Positions 1 to 10,528 of a stretch of 64,000 nucleotides of DNA are shown here, one piece after another. This DNA comes from Eretmocerus hayati. Lineage: Eukaryota; Arthropoda; Insecta; Hymenoptera; Aphelinidae. Numbering within the stretch: position 1 is the stretch's first letter; the number at the start of each line of letters is the position of its first letter. Location: NCBI GenBank assembly GCA_029851415.1, contig CM056741.1:62362282-62426281 (forward strand), given 5' to 3'. The notes under the pieces are model-generated. The model had not been told where the DNA came from and did no database searches. It saw nothing but the letters and a program-made list of their open reading frames with translations. Made by a program: the position numbers and the translations under genes.

Positions 1-1370
1 CTTACTTCAAATCTCACCTATTAGAGCTTTCGCTATTTTTACTTCAGATAACTATTTCATTTGAATTTCGACTGAAATAAAATGAAAAATTCGGTTGTCC
101 AATACAAAGCTTCACCCATAGGCAGTTACAAGTTTTGAGAGACTAGTCACTAATTTTTAAGAAGGAAACTAATCACTAAATTTGAGATTTCATGTACGAT
201 TACAGTTTTCTTTATGATTCATAATGTTGAATACATTTGATATTGGAGCTAACCTTGAAAACCCCTGGCCTCCGACCATCATATCTTGATCCGTGGGCCA
301 ACTTGCTATATTCTGATGAAATTTGTAATCATCGCAACAACTAGTCCAAAATAAATCAGAACGTTGAGTGATGCAAGAATCTCACAAAACTGGAAGGCAT
401 TGAATTTGGCTTTGCAATCTGATTTGTATCAAAAGACTGAACCATATCTTTCTCTCTAGTGAATGATTGAAGAAAAATTAATGATTCACAGTATTACACC
501 CATTATTCATTTGAAAATGAGTAGTTGATCAGTGTACCTCTAACCCGTCAAACAAAACACGCCAAGACGCTCCTTGCAAAGGCATCAAACTGATAATTCA
601 TAATCAACGGCCATACCATAGAGGAGGAAAAGTGTAATTGAGTTTGAAAGACTTACTCTCACTCTTCTGAACGCCTATGATGTATCAAGGATGAGTGAAT
701 TACGCGGAGGCATAGCGTTACTCCATCTATGTATCTAAAAAGCGCGAATACTGCCCGAGCGGCAGAACGTTATTGCGTGTCAAGTCGGTTGATAAAAAAG
801 GCAAGCATTGAAAAACAGGATTCGCTCTGATGGCGGCGCGTGCTTGGTAATTTATTGCGCGCGCGAGAGAGCGTATAGTATATAGCTTACTGATGGCTAC
901 TTTTTTCCATCTCTTATGCGCGCTCACGGTTGACAAATCGCCTGGGTAATTTCCTGCATTCTCTAATGAACTCTATGAAGTTCTTTGACACTGCACATAT
1001 AGTCGAATGGATTATGCGAGTGTCGCGTGCGCCGCCACTTGAGTGGACAACTCATTTGTTCAAACGGACGCTGCATGTCAAACTTTATAGCTTTGACATT
1101 CATAGTTTGCGAATTGTGTGCCACTTGTCTTGAACGTCCTAGTTTTATTAAAGAGTGCTTGTCATACAAAATTGATTCAATAGTTGAAGAATACCTCGTG
1201 ATCAGTTCGAAATGGTACAATTTCCATGTTTATTCTTACGAAAAGTGGCAGGAGCGCTGTAAAGGTAGCGTGATAAATATGCCGAACTCTCCGGGGCAGG
1301 TTTCCTCCCATCAGGAGTTTTCCCTCGCTCTACGGTCCTGATTCCCGGTCGAATGCGCAGAGAAATTAGG
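1..1370. other. Unassigned sequence, no gene seen
   Basis: AT-rich sequence with only short overlapping open frames on both strands between about 730 and 1340. None has a recognisable domain, and their overlap on opposite strands argues against coding. A slightly GC-richer patch rich in GCGC lies at about 820-1040. No tRNA, long repeat or mobile-element end was found. Confidence 0.5.
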
Positions 1371-1512
1371 TTTGGGTGAGTTGCAGGATCTCATCCAGAC
1401 CGCACGAAAAATCACGAAACGTAATAGCTCAATTTTCATCACCAAACATTTTTGCGTGATGAATTCCTATACTTTTCTGCGCCAAGGCTTTACAAGACGC
1501 CTTTCCAAATAT

Positions 1513-2409
1513 TTCGCGTACGCGAAGGGGAAACGATTTCGCGTGCGCGAAATTAGTATGTCATCCACTCTTGCCTTTTCAGTCAAAATAGATACATAAT
1601 CTCGGCTTCAAGATGGAGAACACCCTCCGAGCAGTTTTTCTTGACATTTCTCCATTCCCAGCTATTTCTGCAGCGTTCTCGAGTCCCAAAAACCGATGAT
1701 GAGAACGCATTCGATTTTTTCTCGTCGAGACGAGAACATCCAAATTTCTCGGGTTTCTCGCTCGACGGCAGCCCTAGTCTTCACAGACCTGCTGGCTGCT
1801 CGCCCACGCCAAATTAGTTCTAGTTCGTATTGGAGCTAGAATTAATTCCACGCCATTGTCCCGTATGCGAAATCAGGTATGCAATTGTTCGCGTACGCGA
1901 AAATATGCCTGTCCTCCATATTTAGACCGGCACCTTGCAAAGTCTTCGCGCACGCGAAATCATAGCCCCTTCGCGTACGCGAAGATTTTCGAAACGGCGC
2001 TTTGCAAAGCCTTCGCGTACGCGGAGAATGGGCTTCCTTCGCCCTCGTAGTACGTATTGGAGCGAGAATCAATTCAACGCCTTTGTCGCGTGTGCGGAAT
2101 CAGGAATTCTTCGCGTACGCGAAGGCTTCTTTGTTCGCGTACGCGAAAATATGCCTGTTCTCCATATTCGGACCGACACCTTGCAAAGTCTTCGCGTATG
2201 CGAAGAATGGGACCCTGCGCGTACGCGAAAATTTCCGGAAACTCGCCTCGCAAAAATCAGCGCTCGCGCGAACCGGAAAATTTTTCGCGTACGCGAAGGC
2301 TGGGCCCAGGGCTCGCGGTCTTTCGCGTATGCGACGGATTCCCTAGGGATTTCTTCGGCGAAGACGTCACATGCGTCGTCCACCAGAACTCTTGTTTCGC
2401 GTACCCGAG
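1513..2409. repeat. Cluster of TTCGCGTACGCGAA palindromes
   Basis: About 13 perfect or near-perfect copies of the 14-bp palindrome TTCGCGTACGCGAA are scattered here. They start at about 1513, 1538, 1888, 1945, 1970, 2012, 2110, 2134, 2191, 2216, 2284, 2322 and 2396. Variants mostly change the central TA (GTGC, GCAC, TATG) and keep the symmetry roughly. The stretch is GC-rich against its surroundings. Two segments of about 230 bp, starting near 1828 and 2053, are diverged tandem copies of each other, including shared text such as ATATGCCTGT and CACCTTGCAAAGTCTTCGCG, so part of the cluster arose by duplication. The overlapping ORFs here, up to 220 aa, are by-products of the palindrome reading open in several frames. 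It could be a satellite-like array, a regulatory site array, or part of an old LTR. Confidence 0.85.
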
Positions 2410-2651
2410 TCCGGCCGTATAGACAAGCCGTTTTCAGAATATTGAGGATTGTGATGATAGATACTCATCAATTCAAAATCAGGCGTAGTTCTATTTCAGT
2501 GATTTTGTACTTATTTCCAAGATCAGATCGAACTTTCAACATAATTCACCTTTTTTATCTCGAATGGTCTCTATTTGAATCAATTCAATGTAATTGATTC
2601 ATTATCTTTCGATTTTTTATACAAAACTGATTATAGTAGACTTAAGACTGT

Positions 2652-3838
2652 CCAATAAAGAAGGGCTCAGAAACTAGATTCCCTCCACAATAGAGGATAT
2701 AGTTCTAGAGACAAAACGAGTTGCCCCGTGTTTTTTTATTTAACTCAGACTTTGCATCGGAGCTGTGCAAACTTTTAGTCAGAGCCGAAGATTGAAATTG
2801 GTGAAAACTCCATCACAGGTCCGCTCCCAATGGATCTCTTGAGATGAATTCTGATGGACTGTATCAAACACAACGTGATATGTCAGGAATATCTACTAGA
2901 TTACTCGATAAACTTCACAAAACCTCAAAAAATCGAAATTTGGTGGAGAATTGAAAGACGCAAATTCTCAAAATACAAATTCGTATCCTCTTAAATATTT
3001 TTTCGAGAGTATCACTTGAAAAGATGCCAAATGTGATGGAGGCTGTCTGGTAGCCGCTAAGAAATCATGGGGGGGCGCTACAAAATTTTTTTCTGAAAAA
3101 AGAATGTTAATGCCAAATCGTTCTTGAAATTTGATGACAACTCTAGTGGGGAGATCTATTTCTTCTCCCAAGAGTATCATAATCCCATGGAACTATCTCA
3201 AGGAGATCATTTTTGGAACCTATCGCTGGAAGTCTTCCTCTGAGTGATTACAGTTCGATCCAACGGTAGGTTACGAAAATGATCATATTGGAATAGTTCC
3301 ATGGGATTATGATACTCTTGGGAGGAGAAATATATCTTCCCACTAGAGTTGTCACCAAAATTACAAAATGGGATGTTGATTTACATTTTTTAGGAAAATT
3401 TCTACCGCCCTTCACGATTTTTGGCACCTACCAGAGAAAATCCATCATATTTGGCATCCTTTTCAAGAAAATATCCAAGAGAATATGAATTCATATTTTT
3501 GAAAAATCACTTCTTTCCCTTTTTCATCTAATTGTCACTTTTTGGCGTTTTATGAAAATTGTTGAGCATTATCAGGGTTTCCCTGGTAGATTACCTTGTG
3601 TTCGATACATTTCATCAAGAATGATTCCAAAAGACCCATTCGGAGCCGATCTTTGGAGTTTCTACCTATTCCAGAATTCTAATTTCAATTTTCTGCTCCG
3701 AACTGAAAATTTGCATAGCTCCGATGCTAAGTCTATTTGGGCTGAACAAACAAAAAATACGTGTCGCCTCATTGTGTCTCTAGAAGTATGTACTTGATCA
3801 CGGAGGGAATCAAATTTTTTGACCCCGCTTCATTGAAT
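2652..3838. mobile_element. Foldback element of about 1.2 kb
   Basis: The left half (about 2652-3240) is an imperfect reverse complement of the right half (about 3245-3838). Paired landmarks include GATTCCCTCC near 2678 with GGAGGGAATC near 3802, TCTAGAGAC near 2706 with GTCTCTAGA near 3776, GCATCGGAGCT near 2754 with AGCTCCGATGC near 3717, and AATCCCATGGAACTAT near 3181 with its complement near 3294. There is almost no loop. No transposase frame is seen. It looks like an old non-autonomous foldback DNA transposon. The outer ends are approximate, and I found no convincing target duplication. Confidence 0.8.
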
Positions 3839-3839
3839 G

Positions 3840-4157
3840 GGTTTTTCCTTACCCCTTTTCAGGAGATATTACGCGCAAAAATAGAAGCACAGACCAATAA
3901 CTTGGCGCTTCAATTATCATGAAAACGGGAGTAGGAAAAACCATATCAAGTAAGCAAATCTACAGAAGAAATGAATGAATGAGAAAAATTGAGAGCTAGA
4001 TAAATTGATAAATAACGACTGAGAAAGAGAAGAAGGGCACAACTGGGCCCGGAGTATATGGCCATTTCACGTGCCCTTTCTCTGAAAAAGTGAGGGAAAA
4101 AAGTAACAGCAACCCGGGCCAATTTCACTCGACGATATATTGGGTTACCCTCCTCTC

Positions 4158-4158
<1 letters not shown>
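3840..4158. other. Unassigned spacer
   Basis: AT-rich sequence between the foldback element and the (TC)n tract. No gene or repeat is recognised. Confidence 0.4.
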
Positions 4159-4160
<2 letters not shown>

Positions 4161-4201
<41 letters not shown>

Positions 4202-4213
4202 TTTTTTTTTTTT
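4161..4213. repeat. (TC)n tract followed by poly(T)
   Basis: About 33 bp of pure TC repeat (4161-4193) runs directly into about 21 T residues (4193-4213). On the minus strand this reads as a poly(A) tail followed by (GA)n. It therefore marks the 3' end of the minus-strand LINE and the microsatellite it sits in. Confidence 0.9.
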
Positions 4214-6082
4214 AAGGTGGTTAGAGGGCAAAATCTGCCTCAGGATCCCTCGGATCCGTCCCCAGACACCGGACTGGTTCAGCTTACGCGGACTACGCAT
4301 AGCCCACGCAGGCCATACCAGGCGGGACACGGGTTTGGGTGGGGCCCACCGAGAGGTGGGCCCGGCCGTGTAATATCCCTCTCCCCTCGATGTCCGATAC
4401 CTAGGGCATCGGGCAATCAAGAAGGAGATCCACCTGCATCTACCATCTCATCCCGGAACCGCGTGAGCATTACTTCAGGATGAGCGGCATGTCTCGCGCT
4501 CGATTGCGAGCGTTCCTTTTCTCCATCTTCTCTCTTCGGCCACTTGTCGGCATCTTCTATCTTCACTCTTCATTGTTCCCTCTCTTTCTTCTTTCTCCTC
4601 TCTTCTTTCTTCTTTCTTCCCTCTTCAGTGCATCAGATTCCTCCTGGAATCATTTGGGCCTCTTCTGTTTCAATCGGCAGAGTCACTGTAATTCGCCTGC
4701 TTCGAGGCGCCTTACTTCCCTCTCTTTCTCCTCTTTGTGGGTCATCACCAGCTTGATGTATCCGGTGAGTCTATCCCATGTCTCCTGGTTGCGGAGTAAG
4801 TACGGGACGAGATTCTCAGGTGTTAGTTGAGCACCCAGCCATTCATCCAGCTCGGCGCGCTCTCTCCGGGTGTCGCTGCACTTGAACAGGGCATGTTCGG
4901 CGTCATCCCATTCGTCCCCGCATGACTGACATGCTGGGGTCGTCCTCTTCTTGAACCTGGTTAGATAGGAACCGAAGCAACCATGATCGCTCAGTGCCTG
5001 CGTCGTCCAGTAGTCCATCTCTCCGTGGGTGCGTTCCGCCCACTTGGCTACGTCACGGATCAGCCGGTGCGTCCATCTGCCGTTCGCAAATGGCGAATCC
5101 CACTCAGTTTGCCAATGCTCAAGGGTGGTTTCCTTCTCGTTGTCGCGGATGATCTCATTCATCGTCGGAGTGAGTACTCGTTCGGCTCCGATCACTTTCT
5201 GGCGGTCCCAGATCCTCACTCGCTCCGCGACGAGCAAGTGGATGGGCGGAGTACTCGCCAATACGTAAGCCGCATCTCCTGACACAGTGCGGTAGGCACG
5301 GATACTCCTCAGGGCCGCTCTTCGGTGGACAGGCCCCATTCTCTTCTCGATGATGGTCTTCTCTACCCTCTTCCCCCACACGGGTGCACCGTACAGCATG
5401 ATGGAGGTAGTGACGGTGTTGAGAAGTGCGCGCCTCTTTTCCTTGGGTCCTCCGATATTCGGCATAAGCCGCTGGAGCGCCGCACCGACCTTGCTCGCCT
5501 TCTGGGCGGCTTCCTGGATGTGCTTCTTGAACGACCACTTGTCGTCGAGCCATACACCGAGGTATTTCAGCTCTGTCTTCCGTGGAATCTCTTGCCCGTT
5601 GATATAAAACCGGGGTAAGTCAAACTTCCTACGCCTTGTGACCACGATTGCTTCGCACTTCTTGACAGCGAGCTCCAGAAGCCTGCTAATCATCCACTCG
5701 TAGACTCGGGCCAGCGCTTCGTTCGCGCGTCTACCCAAGAGTTCCTCGTTGTCAGCCCATACTATGAGTCCCGCGTCGTCCGCGAAAGCCACTATTATCA
5801 CTCCTTCTGGCAGTTCGATAGACAGTAAGCTGTCATACTGGGTGTTCCAGTTGAACGGCCCGGAGACCGATCCCTGTCCGATTCCGGCGGACAGTACCCG
5901 AATCTCTTGTCCCTCGTCGGTGTCGTACACGAGGGTCCTGTTCCGCAGGTAGTCACTCGTGACGGCTAGTAGATAGGGGGGCACTTTACCTGCTTGGGAT
6001 TGATAGACTCGCTCCCAGCTCGCGCAGTTGAATGCGTTCTTTATGTCCAACGCAATGATGGCACAGAATCCTCCTCTTCCTT

Positions 6083-6084
<2 letters not shown>
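4193..6084 (-). mobile_element. 5'-truncated R1-clade-like LINE
   Basis: A minus-strand non-LTR retrotransposon fragment: the C-terminal half of ORF2 (stop at 4683-4685), a 3' UTR of about 470 bp, and a poly(A) tail (T-run at 4193-4213). Both ends abut (TC)n: 4161-4193 beyond the tail and 6085-6145 at the 5' break. The reading frame is open through the whole fragment, so the copy is not very old. Known R1-clade elements such as Waldo and Mino insert into simple repeats, and the layout suggests a similar preference for (TC)n here; that part is inference. The 5' end of the element (ORF1, endonuclease, N-terminal reverse transcriptase) is missing. Confidence 0.85.
4683..6084 (-). CDS. LINE ORF2 fragment, reverse transcriptase C-terminal half
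   Basis: The open frame runs from 6311 to 4683 (542 codons). Only codons from about 77 on, inside 6084, belong to the element; the start is flanking sequence and the Arg-Glu run at about 56-76 is translated (GA)n. Visible reverse transcriptase motifs are LDIKNAF (90-96), GQGSVSGP (147-154) and the catalytic FADD box (178-181). After it come the thumb region (LKYLGVWLD) and a C-terminal tail with a CCHC-type knuckle: CQSC at 461-464, His473, Cys478. This tail is characteristic of R1-like ORF2 proteins. The family makes DNA from its own RNA at a nicked chromosomal target. Lacking the endonuclease and the N-terminal palm, this copy cannot move itself. No stop or frameshift interrupts the remaining domain. 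Confidence 0.88.

Positions 6085-6145
<61 letters not shown>
6085..6145. repeat. (CT)n microsatellite
   Basis: About 60 bp of uninterrupted CT repeat, abutting the 5' break of the minus-strand LINE. It probably belongs to the same original tract as 4161-4193, split by the insertion. Confidence 0.95.
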
Positions 6146-6149
<4 letters not shown>

Positions 6150-7831
6150 AGTCTTATCACACGTATTCTCCAGTGTCTCTCTCCATATCGTCACTTTTTC
6201 TGCCGCAAGTTGCCTACGGGCTTTTCTTTTACAGGCTCTTGCACGCCAAATTTTGCAAGGATTCGTTGGATTCATAATTCGTTGTGGACCTACGTATCTT
6301 GCAAAATTCATCTACTTTTTCCATCATCACGTTCCTGGATTTGAGGTTAGGAGATTGGATGGCACGCTGCTCGAAGCTTCACTCAATCTTTGAACAACTT
6401 CTATTGTCAGACGCTAGATGGCAGCAATTTCTAGCAGATTTCTACATTATCAACTCTGTTGAAGCCTAATTCAAACGTGTTCCGAACTCAAGTGTTTTGC
6501 CTCAGTGAGCTGCCTGATCGTCGCTAGCAGACGCCTGAGAGAACTGACAGCTGTTCCATTCTTGTATCAAACCATGGCTCCAAATTTATTCACAGTGAGT
6601 TCCTCTGAACAAGATCAAGTGACTTCGTATATAACATGCAAATCTGAGTCTAACTCAGAGATTGCTGGTCAACTAATTGAAATGCCACCTTATTTCAAAA
6701 TTTTCCTTGCTCATTTTGACGCTACTCAAGAAAGACTCTTTTCCAAATTGAACGAACTTGAGAATAGAATAGAAAAGCGTATTACTGCAATTGAAAAAGA
6801 TGTTTCTCAAATCCGTGATCAGCTTTCTCAGGTCTCTAACCAGTCAACATTAGTTGACTCTGCTGAAGTAATTCTGACGAACATCCCTCGTGACCTAAGT
6901 CTCTCGAAAAATGAGATTGTAAGTAAAGTTTTTGAGGCCATAGAAGTCCCCGATTTGCAGAACTTTGTAGTGAATGTTAGAGAGTGGAAAGGTCCTCGTT
7001 TTCGCAATATGTATTCATCAGTTCCAACAAAATCAAGTTCTTCGAAAACGAGAGGTTTAGATTCTCAATCAATTGTAATACAATTTTCATCAAACATAGT
7101 ACGAGATAAATTCATTGTAAATTCATCTAAATTGAAGAAGAAATCTATTAGAGATATCTTTGGGCATGATGACGACTCTGAAATTTATTGCAGCCCGCTA
7201 TGGCCAAAAGATGTTCACAATTTGATCAAAAAGGCTCATCTTGTGAGTGTTAGACTGAAAATACCGAAACCAGTGGTGAAAAATCTCACTGTTTGCATGA
7301 AAGTTTCAAAAACTGACCCGCTGGTGCCAATTTTTTCAGAGTCTGAACTTGAGAATTTTGAATTCCAGCATAATATGTACTGTTGAACAGTTCAGTACCT
7401 CAATAAGCTACGTTACTCTACTCGACAAGTTTCTGACATTGATTTCCTACTGCTCTCACGATTAGAAGATGGATTCTCTGGAAAGCTAGCTCTGCGATTT
7501 TCTTCCCGGCCAAATTATTTGAAAATTACATTTCAAGAACGTCAAAGTATCGCATGAATATGTTCATCGCATACGAACTACACTGTCGTTCATTCATTCA
7601 TCTCGAATTCCTGTAATTTAATAATTTTCTATCAAATTCAATCAAATATTGTAATTCTAGGATATTGTTGTAATTCATAAGCATCGATACGATTCATAAG
7701 TGTTATTAGCATCTTGAACTATTCATTTTCTACTAAAGCATTTTATATTTTTATGTAAAATGAATCTTGCTACCTGTACCACATAGGGTAATACCCCAAG
7801 GTACCATTAAATAAACTAATCTAATCTAATC

Positions 7832-7835
<4 letters not shown>
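6150..7835 (+). mobile_element. ORF1-only LINE-like element (HAL1-like)
   Basis: A plus-strand retroelement with a LINE-type ORF1 (6574-7386), about 430 bp of AT-rich 3' UTR, and a 3' end of four CTAAT repeats (7816-7835) that runs straight into (TC)n (7836-7888). Short tandem repeats at the 3' end are typical of several LINE clades. No reverse transcriptase or endonuclease frame follows ORF1. The 5' boundary is uncertain and is placed after the (CT)n tract at 6145. Mammalian HAL1 elements have the same plan: ORF1 without ORF2, mobilised by a partner LINE. The alternative is an ordinary LINE that lost ORF2 by internal deletion. Confidence 0.6.
6574..7386 (+). CDS. LINE ORF1-type RNA-binding protein
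   Basis: A 270-aa frame starting at 6574 in an ideal Kozak context (ACCATGG); the frame is open upstream to an ATG at 6505. Residues about 45-85 (from LFSKLNELENRIEKR) are heptad-like and predict a coiled coil, as in trimeric ORF1 proteins. Then comes an RRM-like segment starting at EVILTNIPRDLSLS, with strand-like IVIQFSSNIVRDKFI later, and a basic C-terminal part with IYCSPLWPKDVHNLIKKA, matching the usual insect ORF1 pattern of 'I-Y-x-x-x-L-T-P-x-x'. No CCHC knuckle is seen. It probably coats element RNA. The frame is intact, which is notable for an element with no ORF2. The family assignment is by motif pattern, not by search. Confidence 0.7.
   Translation: MAPNLFTVSSSEQDQVTSYITCKSESNSEIAGQLIEMPPYFKIFLAHFDATQERLFSKLNELENRIEKRITAIEKDVSQIRDQLSQVSNQSTLVDSAEVILTNIPRDLSLSKNEIVSKVFEAIEVPDLQNFVVNVREWKGPRFRNMYSSVPTKSSSSKTRGLDSQSIVIQFSSNIVRDKFIVNSSKLKKKSIRDIFGHDDDSEIYCSPLWPKDVHNLIKKAHLVSVRLKIPKPVVKNLTVCMKVSKTDPLVPIFSESELENFEFQHNMYC

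Positions 7836-7888
<53 letters not shown>
7836..7888. repeat. (TC)n microsatellite
   Basis: About 53 bp of TC repeat directly after the CTAAT-repeat tail of the ORF1-only element. It is the third long TC tract within 4 kb and, like the others, abuts a LINE end. Confidence 0.95.
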
Positions 7889-7889
<1 letters not shown>

Positions 7890-7984
7890 ACAAATTTCAC
7901 GAATGTGATATATATTTATTATGAGTGACATATGTACCATATATAACAGAATTTTTAATTTTTGCCTCTGAGCAAATAAAGGAT

Positions 7985-8015
<31 letters not shown>

Positions 8016-8018
8016 TCT
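7889..8018 (+). mobile_element. LINE 3'-end fragment with (ATCA)n tail
   Basis: A short AT-rich segment ending in AAATAAAGGATATCAATC and several ATCA repeats (about 7985-8013). The same type of end (AGTAAAGGACCATCAATC) closes the degenerate minus-strand LINE at 54697-55620, with further similarity just upstream (TTTTTAATTTTTGCC against CTTTAACTTTTGTTT). I read it as a severely 5'-truncated copy of that family. Confidence 0.6.
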
Positions 8019-8019
8019 C

Positions 8020-10525
8020 TGTTTATCTATCTCTAGCTTCTATACTATGTTTTTCTCTCTCCTTCTCGCATCCCATATCTATTTCTATCTCATTCTACCT
8101 CACGCTCTGGAAACACAGTTGCCACAGCCTCCTATGACTTTTATTTTCTCTTTTGTAGCTACATTACTTACAAAACCAGCAAAAAAGTGAAACGTGAGAG
8201 AGTAGGAAAGAGACGCAAGCAAAGGAAGAATTGTGCATGGGTGGCATACCGAGCTTTACTGAAAATCACGCACAGACGGATGAAAATGAATAAAAAATCC
8301 ACAAAAATGGATGCGCGCGCGGTTCTATGAGGAAAATCAGTGGACGAAAATTACTGATGAACGTTTATTTGCTTTGAACCCTTTATTGAGTGTCAATTCA
8401 TCTTTCCCTTTGATCTGCGGATTCTCTTTTCGATGGGATATTGGTTATCCATCTACTTTTCGAAGGCATCTGGAGAATAATTCCAATTAACCATGAAATT
8501 ATTTGTTAGACTGGACATTAACTTTGGAATTAATTGAAAATCAACTATTCGCTTTGGTTGGGAGCTCTCCGGGAAAATTTTCTCCCTTAATTTATAAGAT
8601 AAGTGGTCACCAAGAGCAATCAAAACGAACAGCAATATTCCGACAGACTAATTCTGTAACATTCTATTCTTTCAACTCCTTTAATTTCCACTCACCACAA
8701 AGTACCTATCTAGCTAGGTGCATCGATGATCGGAATCGAATATTTGTGTGATCTCTGAAATTTTTCATATTGTGCGTCCAAAACTTGTGCTTGGATATGC
8801 TCAATGACACGCATGCTTGACAGGAAATTATTTTGCAAAGAAAAAAGGATGCGCGCAAGCGGAATTTCACACCGAAGCTCAAATGCACGCAACATTTCCA
8901 ACGCCGTTGTAATTTAATGGCGCGAATTGTCATTTGAACGTGCGACTGTTATTTCTACATGTATTGTATGAGCCCTGACCTCTGGTTAACGCATTTCCCC
9001 GTGATAATTTTGAGTTGCTGAGTGATGTTTCTGTATTTTCTGATCCTGAACAATTATTTATCCATATCCACGAACAAGGATGACCTAAACATTATAAAAT
9101 CACTGGCCAGTCTGTGTTACTTTCATACAAGTTCGTTTCATTATCATAATAAAATCATTTTCACACGAAAAATCTGCAAATTTTCCCATACCATGCGAAA
9201 ATTCATTTTTGTCATCTTACAGTCGATTTTCTGATTGTCAGATTGTTCTGAAAGTTAACAAAGTAGATACTCGTTCATTGATTGCTGACCGGAAGCAAAC
9301 ATATACACGCTCTATTGAAGCGTTAATATTTGGGTAGCTATAATATCTAGCGAGGGATGATGAGAGGCATTAGAGGGATAACTTTGGCTGCGCTTCGCAT
9401 CGACCACGTAATCGCCTCGTTACTACTAATGAAATCATTAACCCAGTAGAAGTGTGTCTGCGGGCTTACCTACACCCCCATTCTCGATTTCATGTTTGTC
9501 GAAGTAATGTTGATACGCTTCTCATGAGGCAGGATCCTCGTGGTCGATGCTCGGTTTTCCTGAACAAAACTTGTGGGGCTGATGCTCTAATTAGAAATCT
9601 AAGACTCTACTGACGATATGCGATCAGCATGAGCAGATTTTGCCGAAAGTTTCATTATATCAGTCTTTCAAAGACTTCAAAATTTGCAGGTATACGACTT
9701 TTGGAGATATGGTTATTTTGAGGTATCGTTTGATTCTTATTCGTGAATCAAGTATGTTGTGTTTAAATGTAGATAAATGCATTTCAAAGTGGATTTCGTC
9801 GTCATGCTGCATCGGATCCTTCTCGAAATTCAAAAGCAGAGTCATAATTATATTAGAAAGTGGATGGCTTTTCAGTTCTTAGTATATCATAACTCTTTCT
9901 ACGATGATTGTGTGGGAATTGGAAACTTTGTGACGGACGAATGGTTTGCAAAGATTTGAATTCTCGAAGTCATCTTTATTAATATAAAACATATTTTGGT
10001 GAACTCCATAGACTTCAAATTTGATTAACGTTGATTTAACATCTAGTTATTCCCTCAGATTCACGCTTGAGAAGATGAAATTGTTATCATAAGTTCAATG
10101 GTAATGAATGCATTGTGAGCCCACAGGAGTGCGATCATCATTACGGCTATTATAAACATATACTACTGAGTGTTCGCAAACTTGCACCGAACTTGAGTTG
10201 AGAAAGCTATAAAGATATCATAACCTTCACAGTTACGAGACTCAGAAGTTCTCTCATCCAAGCATATATTTAGAGTCCTATCTTCCCTAAACATTTCAAC
10301 GAGTCATATCCAAGGGATTAAAATGGAGTTGCCGAGACGTTCAATTTCACTTCACTCTATCGTATACTCAAAAAGTTTTGCCCAATAATGGTATCTAGAT
10401 CTATTTTGTTGTCCAAATTATCATATGGAGTCATCTCTCACAGAAAACATTCACATAAATTGAGAAGAGAAACTTAGAGAAAGTCAGTACAGCTTCGTGA
10501 AAAGAATACTCAATCTTTGACGAAT
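8020..10525. other. Unassigned sequence, no gene seen
   Basis: AT-rich sequence of 2.5 kb with only short frames (60-82 aa) that resemble no family I know. A pyrimidine-rich patch follows the LINE tail (8018-8150). No palindrome, tRNA-like sequence or mobile-element end was recognised. Confidence 0.45.
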
Positions 10526-10528
10526 ACA

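Noticed and set aside
1513..2409. CRISPR-like array
   Set aside because: Short palindromes with irregular spacing, no fixed-length spacers, and a eukaryotic context.
1935..2597. 220-aa plus-strand frame and several overlapping frames
   Set aside because: They are produced by the palindrome TTCGCGTACGCGAA, which reads open in several frames on both strands (SRTR, FAYAK, RVRE repeats).
6085..6311. N-terminal part of the 542-codon LINE frame as real protein
   Set aside because: It is translated (GA)n plus unrelated flanking sequence beyond the 5' truncation.
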